From contig UQEY01000020.1 in the NCBI GenBank assembly GCA_900540235.1, positions 1 through 34,044 on the forward strand: DNA of 34,044 nt, given 5' to 3'. A program made the position numbers and the translations under genes. The notes under the pieces were generated by a model that was not told the origin of the DNA, did no database searches, and saw only the letters and a program-made list of their open reading frames with translations. Numbering within the stretch: position 1 is the first letter of the stretch; each line of letters begins with the position of its first letter. The stretch comes from an uncultured Eubacteriales bacterium. GTDB taxonomy: Bacteria; Bacillota; Clostridia; Oscillospirales; Acutalibacteraceae. Below are positions 13,715 through 21,218 of this stretch, in pieces.

Positions 13715-16003
13715 TTAAACATTAGGACAGTTTGTTGTTGAATATGTAAGTGTTGCAGGGGAGTTGACGGTGATTGAACCTTTTTTGCAGTTGATATCAT
13801 ATTTTGAACCGGAGAGCGTCATTGAACCCGAGTTCATTGTGATACCCTTTTTGCCCTCAAGCTGGATACCGTCTGCTCCTGCTTTGATATCGACAACAGT
13901 GCCGACATCGTCAGGATTTTTATCTAAATTCAATGCAAGAAATTCGATGTTTTTACATCTGATACCATCGTCGGTAGAATTGATTGTGATGTTTGCGTTT
14001 GCATCAATGTCAATATTTGCATAGTCGCTGTCAACTATATTGCCGGCAGTATCTTTGATATCTTTTTTTGTATCGATACCTCTGTTTTGAGATTTGATAT
14101 TAAGGGTCAAATTTTTAATCGTGATTTTGCCGATAGAATTTATTGAAGTTGAAACAGTGTCAAGGTTTAATAAACCGTGACCTTTAAGTTCAAGTTTGGC
14201 GTTACTGTCAATAGCGTTGCCGCCTTTTTGAGCAACAATAAGTGTATTCGTTGTGCCGTCTTTTGCCGAGATAGAAACAAGCGGAACTTGGTCTGTTCCG
14301 TCTTTATTTTCGTTTAAAGGCGATTTGTCATTGATTCTGATACAGTCATCAGCGAAAGTACTGTTGTTGATTGAAGCGTTATTAAGCTTGATTTCAGTGT
14401 CGATAGAAGCATCTGTTGCATCAAGCGACACCGTGAGATTTTCGGCACTGCCGCTAAGCTCAAATTTGCTTACAATGCTTGAGGAAATGAGAGTAAGCTT
14501 GTTTTTTGCACTTTCATATTTTGCTACGCCGACAAGTTCAAAATCGGCTAAACTTGAAAGGTCAACGGTGTAGGTTGTCATTACAATAGGTTCGTTACAT
14601 CTTGTGCAATCTTTTACAAGCTTGTTATCCTCTGTTAAGCGATAATTTGAACTGTCTGTTGAATGACCGAGCGCATCTGTAATATCAACAGTTTCTGTAA
14701 AATCGCATCTTGTACACTCATTTGTTGTGTAGCCCGGTTCGGTGCAAGTCGGAGCAATAACGGTTGATTTAATATCGTGACCGAGTGCAGGAGTGGTTTG
14801 GGTTACAGCATCACCGCATCTTGAGCAAGTTTTTGTAACATAGCCGCCCTCTGTACAAGTTGCATCTTTTGCAGCTGTAACCTGATAGTCGTGACCGAGT
14901 GCAGGAATTACAGTTATTTCTGAATATGAGCAGTGGTCATTTTTACATTTCTTTGTGAGCGTGCCGTTTTCGGTACAAGTGGCTGCTTTTGTAACTGTTC
15001 CGTCGTCAAGGCTGTGACCGGTTGCATTGATAATTGTTGTTACAATTTTGCCGCAAACGGTACAAGTTTGAGACTGAGTGCCGTTTGTTGTACAAGTAGC
15101 AGGAGTTAAGGTGACGGCTCTTGAATATGTATGGTTGCCGGTTGCAGGGGTGATATTGCTTTTAAATGTATCTTTACAGGAAAGGCATACATTAAGTGTA
15201 TAACCGTCTGCACCGCAAGTAGGTGCAACAACATTTTGAACATAGTTGTGAGGGACAGCCGGTGTTACTTGCGTATAACTGTAGCCGCAATAGGTGCAGG
15301 TGTAACTTTGACTTCCATCCGATTTGCAAGTTGCATTTACCAAAGTGACAGGTGCGCCATAGCTGTGCGAAAGAGCGGTTGCAGATACAACCTTGCTGTA
15401 TGATGAATAAACTTTTTTACCGTTTACGGTTTTGTATGCTCTTACTTTATAGTAAGCAGCAGTGCCCATATTAAGCGAGTGAGTGAACGAAGTTTGATTT
15501 GAAGTGTTAAGAACGGTAAATTTGCCGTTTGCTGTAGGTGAACAAGAAAGCTGATAACCCGAAGCACCGCTCGATTTGCCATAGGTAACAGTGATTTCAC
15601 CGCATTTTGAAGAAGCGGCAGAAATTGTTTTAACTTTTACCGGAACAACTTTTACTTTTTTTACTTTAGAAGTCTTAGATTTCTTACCGTTTATTGCTTT
15701 AACTTTATAATAGTAAGTCTTGCCGCAGGTGAGTTTTTTGTCGGTATAAGTTAAAGTTGACTTTTTTACTGTTTTAACAGCTTTAAAGCCTTTGTTCTTT
15801 TTTGTTGAACGGTAGATTGTGAATTTTTTTGCTGCTTTGTTCTTTTTCCATTTAAGCTTAACAGAAGTGGCAGATGTGCTTTCTGCCGTTACGCTAGGTG
15901 CTTTAAGGCTTGCGGCATATGCGTCAATTTCACCGAAAGAAAACATACACGCAAGTGCCAAAACAGTGCAAAAAATTATTTTGATATAGTTTTTCTTTGC
16001 CAT
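13715..16003 (-). CDS. Secreted Cys-repeat protein with FN3 and beta-helix carbohydrate-binding domains
   Basis: A 762-residue surface protein. The start is set at 16003 (ATG GCA) because GGAGGAG lies just upstream; the longer frame to 16060 lacks such a site and would mask the signal peptide (about 1-30, ending AYA). Two FN3-like domains follow (about 33-120 and 125-210). Residues 211-470 hold six Cys repeats of the form [AP]TC-x7-9-C-x2-C separated by LGH or similar turns, plus a degenerate seventh; the fourth has CKNDHC in place of CxxC. The C-terminal approximately 285 residues are Asn/Asp-rich strand repeats (for example NRGIDTKKDIKD, STDDGIRCKN, GADGIQLEGKKGITMNSG) and resemble the Cthe_2159-type carbohydrate-binding beta-helix, a family with a member known to bind polygalacturonate. 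There is no anchor motif. Probable role: sugar or wall binding. Confidence 0.8.
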   Translation of the reverse strand: MAKKNYIKIIFCTVLALACMFSFGEIDAYAASLKAPSVTAESTSATSVKLKWKKNKAAKKFTIYRSTKKNKGFKAVKTVKKSTLTYTDKKLTCGKTYYYKVKAINGKKSKTSKVKKVKVVPVKVKTISAASSKCGEITVTYGKSSGASGYQLSCSPTANGKFTVLNTSNQTSFTHSLNMGTAAYYKVRAYKTVNGKKVYSSYSKVVSATALSHSYGAPVTLVNATCKSDGSQSYTCTYCGYSYTQVTPAVPHNYVQNVVAPTCGADGYTLNVCLSCKDTFKSNITPATGNHTYSRAVTLTPATCTTNGTQSQTCTVCGKIVTTIINATGHSLDDGTVTKAATCTENGTLTKKCKNDHCSYSEITVIPALGHDYQVTAAKDATCTEGGYVTKTCSRCGDAVTQTTPALGHDIKSTVIAPTCTEPGYTTNECTRCDFTETVDITDALGHSTDSSNYRLTEDNKLVKDCTRCNEPIVMTTYTVDLSSLADFELVGVAKYESAKNKLTLISSSIVSKFELSGSAENLTVSLDATDASIDTEIKLNNASINNSTFADDCIRINDKSPLNENKDGTDQVPLVSISAKDGTTNTLIVAQKGGNAIDSNAKLELKGHGLLNLDTVSTSINSIGKITIKNLTLNIKSQNRGIDTKKDIKDTAGNIVDSDYANIDIDANANITINSTDDGIRCKNIEFLALNLDKNPDDVGTVVDIKAGADGIQLEGKKGITMNSGSMTLSGSKYDINCKKGSITVNSPATLTYSTTNCPNV

Positions 16004-16023
16004 GAGTACTCCTCCAAAACAGT

Positions 16024-16069
16024 TTTTCTTAATTATATCATATAAATTTTTCCAATACAATTAAGAAAA
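16024..16069. promoter_or_regulatory. Promoter inside a perfect 11-base inverted repeat
   Basis: On the minus strand TTGTAT (16055-16060) and TATAAT (16032-16037), 17 bases apart, lie before the Cys-repeat gene. Arms TTTTCTTAATT (16024-16034) and AATTAAGAAAA (16059-16069) overlap the -10 and -35 boxes respectively. This could be an operator bound across the promoter. Confidence 0.5.
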
Positions 16070-16111
16070 TATAACATATTTAATACATTGGAGTTTTTTG
16101 CAATAAAAAAC

Positions 16112-16190
16112 GGGCGAATGATATTCGCCCCTACGAAATTTGTTTCATTTTTAGAATGTCTAAATATCGTAGCGGCGAACATTGTTCGCC
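16112..16190. repeat. Three-hairpin CTACG/CGTAG intergenic element, copy 3
   Basis: GGGCGAAT-GAT-ATTCGCCC (16112-16130), CTACGA, a central hairpin TTTAGA-ATG-TCTAAA (16150-16164), TCGTAG and GGCGAAC-ATT-GTTCGCC (16174-16190). The inner flanks CTACGA and TCGTAG are themselves complementary. It sits just past the 3' end of the larger GH25 gene. Confidence 0.85.
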
Positions 16191-16212
16191 CATTTATTTA
16201 AAAAGTTATTGA

Positions 16213-18012
16213 TTATCTTACTTTTACGCTCTTTGTATTTGACCAAGCGCCGTAGACTTTGTCGCCTTTTGAATCAAGTTTATATGCTCTTACTCTTACA
16301 TAATATTTTTTGCGAGATTGAGCTGTTTTGATTGTACAAGAGGTGTTTTTTGAAGTTTTTGATTTAAAGTTTGTTTTAAAGCTTTTGTTTGTTGACCATT
16401 GATACTGATAGCCGGTGCAATTAATTTTTTTCCAAGTGTAATTGATTCGCTTTTTAGCACGGCTTTTTGCTGATTTTGTCGAAACTTTTTTAGGCGATGT
16501 TACGCACCTCAAAGTTTGGCTCATTTCACCTTCGGTATCACCGCTGCAAGCAGTAACTCTGAAACTGTAAGATGTACCCGGTTCAAGGTTAGTTACTTTT
16601 AATGTGTTTGTGCTTGAGTTAACATTTTCAACAAGTTCATATTCTTTATTTTCGTTGTTAAACATATATACATTGTAGCTGTCAACGCCAATCATTTTGT
16701 TCCAACTGAGGGTAAGCGTAGTGTTGGTTCTTTTGTCAAGTTTAAGACCGCTTGCATTTGTGCCGGTTGTTTGAGCCTCAACAGGTTGCGAAGCTATGCC
16801 GTTAAATGATTCGCCTTGCGAGTCGTATGCTTTGGCTTCAACTGTCACTGAATATGAAATGCCCGATGGTAAATCATCAAAAGAACCTGCCGTTGAACCG
16901 ACAACAGTGGTTTCATATGTGTTGCCGTTTACAACATCGTATGCAGTCATAACATACTCATTTACTCCCTCGACTGCATCCCAAGTGAATGTGAGCGTTG
17001 AATCGCTCGAAGATATATAATTAAGATTTGTTACCTGCTTAGGTAATATCTTAAATCTGTGCTTGATTTTTAGGTCTGCATACTGTCCCTTACCGATAAC
17101 ATCAACATTTGCAATGCCTATATTTGTATTGTTTGAATAAACAAGCGAGTAGTCAATATCTTTTTGGAGCGTTACGGAGCCGATTTTAACTTGTGGCTGC
17201 GGAGTGATAGGGCTGCCGGTATAAACTTCAGGGTTAAGGTCGGTTACTTCCTCGCCTTTGTACCAAACATTGATATCAACATCACCTTTCATACCTTTAA
17301 CTCTGCCGGTTGAGCTGTGCTGCCAAAATTCATAATCGCCGTCATAATTTGTTTTTGAACTGTAATTTGCAAGCCAAATTTTGTATTTTTTTGCAATTTG
17401 ATTTGCATTTAGCTGAGTAAGCAAAAAGTTTTCGCTTGCATAAAGACAAGCGTCATATCCGCTTTCTGAAACTTTGTTTAAAAATGCAAGTGCATTTGCT
17501 GTTTTCTTTTTCTTTGAAAGTTTTGCACTGTCAAGTCTGCCCGCCTTTAAATCTGCAAATTCGTAGTCATAAACAACAGGCATAGTTATGTTCAGTCCGC
17601 TTATCGCACTTAAAAGCTTTTGCGCTTCTCTTGTGGCTTCGGTAGTGTTGAGCGCTTGAGCATACCAGTAAACACCTACCTTAAGACCTGCTTGCGTTGC
17701 GTCTTTAATATATGTTTTAAATTTACTGTCATAGTTGAGCGAAAGTTTGTCTTTTGTGTAACCTGTGTAGCCTACACGAACAAAAACAAATTCTATTCCG
17801 TTAGATTTAACTTTGTTAAAATCAATATCGCCGTTGTGCTGAGATATATCTATTCCGTAAACGATATCTTTGCCGTCAAACTTGCTTTGGTGAGTATAAG
17901 TTTTGTTTGAGTATTTGCTTTTGAGTTTCGTTGAAGCGTATGCAGTCGTGCTTGTTGAAAACACTATGGCGATTGCTAATACGAATGATAATATTTTTGC
18001 GAATTTTTTCAT
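16213..18012 (-). CDS. Secreted GH25 muramidase with Ig-like and FN3 domains
   Basis: A 599-residue exported lysozyme-type enzyme that would cut the beta-1,4 bond between MurNAc and GlcNAc. The signal peptide ends near AYAS (about 27). The GH25 barrel (about 50-255) has GIDISQHNGDIDF with Asp55, VVYDYEF with Asp149 and Glu151 as the acid pair, and the closing motifs EFWQHSSTG and GDVDINVW. A bacterial Ig-like module (about 260-330; VYTGSPITPQP, then VTLQKDIDYSLVYSNNTNIG) precedes three FN3-like domains to the C-terminus; the last is rich in Lys and aromatic residues and may bind wall material. Its ribosome binding site TAGGAGG overlaps the stop codon of the preceding GH25 gene nine bases upstream, so the two are translated together. 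Confidence 0.9.
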   Translation of the reverse strand: MKKFAKILSFVLAIAIVFSTSTTAYASTKLKSKYSNKTYTHQSKFDGKDIVYGIDISQHNGDIDFNKVKSNGIEFVFVRVGYTGYTKDKLSLNYDSKFKTYIKDATQAGLKVGVYWYAQALNTTEATREAQKLLSAISGLNITMPVVYDYEFADLKAGRLDSAKLSKKKKTANALAFLNKVSESGYDACLYASENFLLTQLNANQIAKKYKIWLANYSSKTNYDGDYEFWQHSSTGRVKGMKGDVDINVWYKGEEVTDLNPEVYTGSPITPQPQVKIGSVTLQKDIDYSLVYSNNTNIGIANVDVIGKGQYADLKIKHRFKILPKQVTNLNYISSSDSTLTFTWDAVEGVNEYVMTAYDVVNGNTYETTVVGSTAGSFDDLPSGISYSVTVEAKAYDSQGESFNGIASQPVEAQTTGTNASGLKLDKRTNTTLTLSWNKMIGVDSYNVYMFNNENKEYELVENVNSSTNTLKVTNLEPGTSYSFRVTACSGDTEGEMSQTLRCVTSPKKVSTKSAKSRAKKRINYTWKKINCTGYQYQWSTNKSFKTNFKSKTSKNTSCTIKTAQSRKKYYVRVRAYKLDSKGDKVYGAWSNTKSVKVR

Positions 18013-18021
18013 TTTGTCCTC

Positions 18022-18816
18022 CTACTTTTGCTTTTTGCTGTACCAATAATTTAAGTCAACATATTTGCTTTCAATATTGTCGCTCATTCCTGTTCGTGAA
18101 TATTGCCAAATATGATACGGTGAAGAGGTACTTACATTTTCATTGTAATCGGCAACCCAAATAACGGCGTCACCGAGTTTTTTAGTGTTTATATTGTTGT
18201 TGTAAAGATATGACGAAGCGTAAATTCCGCTCATATAGCCGAACTTTTCAACCCTGTCACAAAAAGCTTTAATGGTGCTTGTACATTCTTCACCGGTGAG
18301 CGAGGCTTCCCAAAGCCTGCCCGTATTTTCACCGTTTTCATCGATAGGGTATTCGTAGTCGATAATTACAGGAAGCGAAACTTTGTAAAGCGCAATAGCT
18401 TTCAGCACAAAATTTGCTTCCTCCTCGGCTTCTTTTTCGTTCGTTGCCTGAGAATAAAAATAAACGCCGAACGGAATACCTGCCTTTTGCGCACCCTTCA
18501 TATTTGCTTTTGCGTTTTCATCTTCGCAAATTTTGCCCGTACCGTACCCACGGTAGCCGACCCTGATAAACACAAAATCGACTTCGCTTTTAAGCGCCTG
18601 CCAGTCGATATCGCCGTTGTGCTCCGACAAATCGTATCCTCTTGCAGTGTCTTTGCCAAAGTCGTAATACACTTTTTCGGGGCGGTTAACCATAATCAAA
18701 ATTGAAGTGCCGACTATAGCCAAAGCAAGAATCACGGCTATAATTGCAACAGCTTTTTTATTTATTTTCTTTTTAGAATTTTTATTAGATTTTTTAGACT
18801 TAGCTTTTGAAGGCAT
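18022..18816 (-). CDS. Membrane-anchored GH25 muramidase
   Basis: A 264-residue GH25 enzyme. The start at 18816 is preferred because GAGGGAG precedes it; the frame extends further upstream without a site. A very basic Ser/Lys-rich cytoplasmic tail (1-20) precedes one membrane helix (about 21-43), and then the catalytic domain. Motifs are GYDLSEHNGDIDW with Asp62, LPVIIDYEYP with the acidic pair, and HIWQYSRTG before VDLNYW. It has only the catalytic domain and is followed nine bases later by the larger GH25 gene. The two share motif order but are clearly diverged (for example FVFIRVGYRGYGTG against FVFVRVGYTGY), which suggests an old duplication with one membrane-tethered and one secreted copy. 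Confidence 0.9.
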   Translation of the reverse strand: MPSKAKSKKSNKNSKKKINKKAVAIIAVILALAIVGTSILIMVNRPEKVYYDFGKDTARGYDLSEHNGDIDWQALKSEVDFVFIRVGYRGYGTGKICEDENAKANMKGAQKAGIPFGVYFYSQATNEKEAEEEANFVLKAIALYKVSLPVIIDYEYPIDENGENTGRLWEASLTGEECTSTIKAFCDRVEKFGYMSGIYASSYLYNNNINTKKLGDAVIWVADYNENVSTSSPYHIWQYSRTGMSDNIESKYVDLNYWYSKKQK

Positions 18817-18984
18817 ATATTGGCTCCCTCTTTTCACATTAAGCAATATATTAACACAATGCAAAAATAAAATCTACAAAATACGACAGATAGTAATAGA
18901 AAATTAATAAAATTACCAAAATATAAAAGTCGAAATTTCAAATTCATAATATTATGCAGTTTATAGTGCATACAATAAATATTT

Positions 18985-19039
18985 CAGACCGATAAATCGG
19001 ACTGTGAACCCAAAACGATTGAATTTATCTGTTAAACAG
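18985..19039. promoter_or_regulatory. Two short palindromes before the DUF4417-fusion promoter
   Basis: CAGACCGAT-AA-ATCGGACTG (18985-19004) is an inverted repeat with one A-A mismatch, and CTGTTAAACAG (19029-19039) ends next to the -35 box. Either could be an operator. No regulator gene is adjacent. Confidence 0.3.
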
Positions 19040-19068
19040 TTGACAAAAGCAAAAATTATCTCTAATCT
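19040..19068 (+). promoter_or_regulatory. Promoter of the DUF4417-fusion gene
   Basis: TTGACA (19040-19045), a 17-base spacer and TAATCT (19063-19068), about 30 bases before the start codon. Confidence 0.6.
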
Positions 19069-19097
19069 GTGAGCTTATCCCGAGGGACAAAATATGA

Positions 19098-20408
19098 ATG
19101 GAGATGAAATTTATTACAAGTTATGAATTTAGAAACGACCCAATGTTTCTCAAAAATCAATTTAGAAGCGTCGGTATGTTCAAACTTCCACTTGTAAAAA
19201 AACAAGAAATCAGTCTTGAAGAAGTAAGCCTAATAGGTTATGATAAAGTTAATCAAAGTAATGATTACAAAAGTATAGTACATTTCTTTCTTGACGATTA
19301 TAAGTTTGAAAGCATATATAACGACCCCGAAAAGAAGCTTGAGAAGCTGAAGTGGTTTAAAGCCGTTTTGACGCCTGATTTCAGTATGTTTGTTGAAATG
19401 CCCATTGCATTGCAGCTTTTTGCCACATTTAAAAACAGGTGGGTCGGAGCTTTTTTGCAAGAGCAAGGAATAAAAGTTATAACAACCGTTCGTTGGGGCG
19501 ACCTTGCAAGTTTTAATTTCTGCTTTGACGGAATTGAAAAAGGTAGTATAGTTGCCGTTTCAACGGTAGGTGTAAAAAAGCAAAAATCACTTTTTATGCT
19601 TGGCTATAACGAAATGTTAAGCAGAATCAAGCCGAGTAAAATTATTTGCTACGGTAAGCCTTTTGACGAAATGAAAGGCGATGTAATCGAAGTTGATTAT
19701 GCAAAAACAAACAATTTAACCAAAGCACATCCCGATGTTTATATAAAAACATTTTACGGCTATGTTGAACGACCGACAGCACGAAAGGGTGTCGGTTCTA
19801 CCGACGGTCAAAGCGCAGGTAACCCTGAACCGCAACAGGCATGGACACCAAAAAGTAAAGAAGCAGAAAGATTTTTGGGTGAACCGGGAGAAATAATAGA
19901 AACTTTTGATAAAAATGGTGAATGCAGATTAACAAAAATAGGAGAAGATGGAAAGGCTACAAGAGAAAGACATTATTCTGATCACAATAAGGGACATATG
20001 CATTCAAATCCTCATGATCACAATATAGATTGGACAAATGGTAAACCGAATTTTTCTTCTCCGATAAACTATACAAAAGAAAATATTCCTGTTTTTAAGA
20101 AAAAGGAGATTATGGTAATGAACACGAAAAATGAGCATATTCTTGAATATCCTAAATATAAAAATATGAACGATTTTAAAGAGAGTTTGATTTATGGCAG
20201 GGAGATTGTTATAAAATGGAAAGATACTGAATATTCAATAGAAAGAAATGATAATTTATATAATGCTTATTCTGTTTGCGAAGCAAATAAACCGGAAACG
20301 GAAATTTATTTCAACTCTTTTTGTGAATTGCTTGACTTTAAATTAAAGTCAAATGACCGTTTAAAAGAGATAATAACCAAAGCAGAGGTTGTTTGGAGAA
20401 ATATTTAA
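19098..20408 (+). CDS. DUF4417 protein fused to a His-rich toxin-like domain and an immunity-like tail
   Basis: A 436-residue, apparently cytoplasmic protein in three parts. Residues about 8-225 match DUF4417, a domain seen mostly in phage and mobile-element proteins, with VHFFLDDYKFE, VLTPDFSMFVEMP and VRWGDLASFNFCFDG. A linker (226-255) leads to a domain (about 256-330) with GEPGEIIETFDKNGECR and a dense His cluster, RHYSDHNKGHMHSNPHDH (291-308), then NIDWTNGKP. That cluster resembles C-terminal modules found on polymorphic-toxin and phage-derived proteins; it could be a metal-dependent nuclease, but this is inference. The last about 96 residues (from Met341) look like a separate small protein with its own start signal. 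The start ATG at 19098 follows GAGGG. No other phage gene is present, so this is a solitary insertion or relic. Confidence 0.7.
   Translation: MEMKFITSYEFRNDPMFLKNQFRSVGMFKLPLVKKQEISLEEVSLIGYDKVNQSNDYKSIVHFFLDDYKFESIYNDPEKKLEKLKWFKAVLTPDFSMFVEMPIALQLFATFKNRWVGAFLQEQGIKVITTVRWGDLASFNFCFDGIEKGSIVAVSTVGVKKQKSLFMLGYNEMLSRIKPSKIICYGKPFDEMKGDVIEVDYAKTNNLTKAHPDVYIKTFYGYVERPTARKGVGSTDGQSAGNPEPQQAWTPKSKEAERFLGEPGEIIETFDKNGECRLTKIGEDGKATRERHYSDHNKGHMHSNPHDHNIDWTNGKPNFSSPINYTKENIPVFKKKEIMVMNTKNEHILEYPKYKNMNDFKESLIYGREIVIKWKDTEYSIERNDNLYNAYSVCEANKPETEIYFNSFCELLDFKLKSNDRLKEIITKAEVVWRNI
20102..20408 (+). CDS. Possible internal gene: small immunity-like protein
   Basis: Inside the DUF4417 fusion and in the same frame, AAAGGAG (20102-20108) stands nine bases before ATG at 20118, a full-strength initiation site; another ATG lies at 20112. 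Translation would give 96 residues beginning MNTKNEH, acidic and Trp/Tyr-containing, ending ITKAEVVWRNI. A separate small protein directly behind a toxin-like domain is the usual place for an immunity gene. Here no stop codon separates the two, so the product may be made both as a fusion tail and alone. Function inferred only from position and size. Confidence 0.4.
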
Positions 20409-20436
20409 CAGTAAAATTAATCCGATAGGCAAAAAG

Positions 20437-20467
20437 AAAAGCGTAGGTCAAACGACTTACGCTTTTT
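20437..20467. terminator. Bidirectional terminator between convergent units
   Basis: Stem AAAAGCGTAGGTC (20437-20449) and GACTTACGCTTTT (20454-20466) with loop AAAC and one G-T pair. T follows on the plus strand and A-rich DNA precedes, so it can end both the DUF4417-fusion transcript and the uronate operon. Confidence 0.85.
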
Positions 20468-20482
20468 TAGTGGCTTAAATGT

Positions 20483-21139
20483 TTACTTTTTCATTTCTGC
20501 TCTTGCTTCTTTAATTCTTTCAACAAAGAGCTTACCTGTTTCGGTAATTAAATCGTAGTCGCCGGTCTTAGCGCCCTTGATAAGTGATGAACCTGCGCCG
20601 ACAGCTACTGCGCCTGCCTTTATCCAGTCTTTAACATTGTCAACATCAACACCGCCCGATGGCATCATAACAGCGTTAGGGATAGGGCCGTGAATATCTT
20701 TAATAAATGACGGAGTAGCGATATCACCCGGGAATACCTTGAGCACATCTGCACCGCATTCCATAGCGTGAACAGCTTCTGTCGGAGTGTAGATACCCGG
20801 CATTGACGGGATACCGTAACGGTTACAAGTCTTAACTGTTTCAGGGTCAAAGTAAGGTGAAACAATATACTCTGCACCGGCCAAAATAGCGATACGAGCA
20901 GTAGCGGCGTCCATAACTGTGCCTGCGCCGATGATGATTTCACCGCTTGAATACTTAGCTCTCATAGCTTCAATAAGCTTGTCTGCGTGAGGAACGGTGA
21001 AGGTAAGTTCAATAGCAGCTACACCGCCGGCGATACAAGCGTCGGTGATTTTTTCAGCCTGCTCAATAGAAGTTGCACGAACAACGGCAACAATACCTAC
21101 TTCTTGAATTTTTGCAAGTGTTTCAATTTTATTTGACAT
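20483..21139 (-). CDS. eda: 2-keto-3-deoxy-6-phosphogluconate (KDPG) aldolase
   Basis: A 218-residue class I aldolase that splits KDPG to pyruvate and glyceraldehyde-3-phosphate, the last step of the uronate branch. Motifs include GIVAVVRA near the N-terminus, the catalytic Glu44 in AIELTFT, GAGTV, and the Schiff-base Lys134 in VLKVFPG, then MPSGGV in the phosphate-binding region. The start is set at 21139 because AGGAG lies nine bases upstream; a longer in-frame start at 21175 has no site. It is the third gene of uxaC-kdgK-eda; the 79-base gap to kdgK contains a half element of the hairpin family. Confidence 0.93.
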   Translation of the reverse strand: MSNKIETLAKIQEVGIVAVVRATSIEQAEKITDACIAGGVAAIELTFTVPHADKLIEAMRAKYSSGEIIIGAGTVMDAATARIAILAGAEYIVSPYFDPETVKTCNRYGIPSMPGIYTPTEAVHAMECGADVLKVFPGDIATPSFIKDIHGPIPNAVMMPSGGVDVDNVKDWIKAGAVAVGAGSSLIKGAKTGDYDLITETGKLFVERIKEARAEMKK

Positions 21140-21170
21140 AGTTTTTATCTCCTGTGTTTCGTAATTTTGA

Positions 21171-21194
21171 GGCAAACACAGTTTACCCCTACGA
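21171..21194. repeat. Half element: hairpin plus CCCTACGA in the kdgK-eda gap
   Basis: GGCAAAC-ACA-GTTTACC (21171-21187, one mismatch) followed by CCTACGA. It matches one half of the three-hairpin family, and the flank CTACGA is identical to copy 3. It lies in the leader of eda, where it would be transcribed. Confidence 0.6.
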
Positions 21195-21218
21195 ATATAT
21201 ATTTTTTACAATAATAAA

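Noticed and set aside
16004..16060. Longer N-terminus for the Cys-repeat protein starting at 16060
   Set aside because: It lies upstream of a strong GGAGGAG site, covers the predicted promoter, and would put extra residues before a clear signal peptide.
19098..20408. Integrated prophage
   Set aside because: Only the DUF4417 domain points to phage; no integrase, structural or lysis genes or attachment sites are visible around it. The GH25 genes have host-type domain layouts.
20483..21175. Longer start for Eda at 21175
   Set aside because: No ribosome site precedes it, the added residues are not aldolase-like, and it crosses the half repeat.
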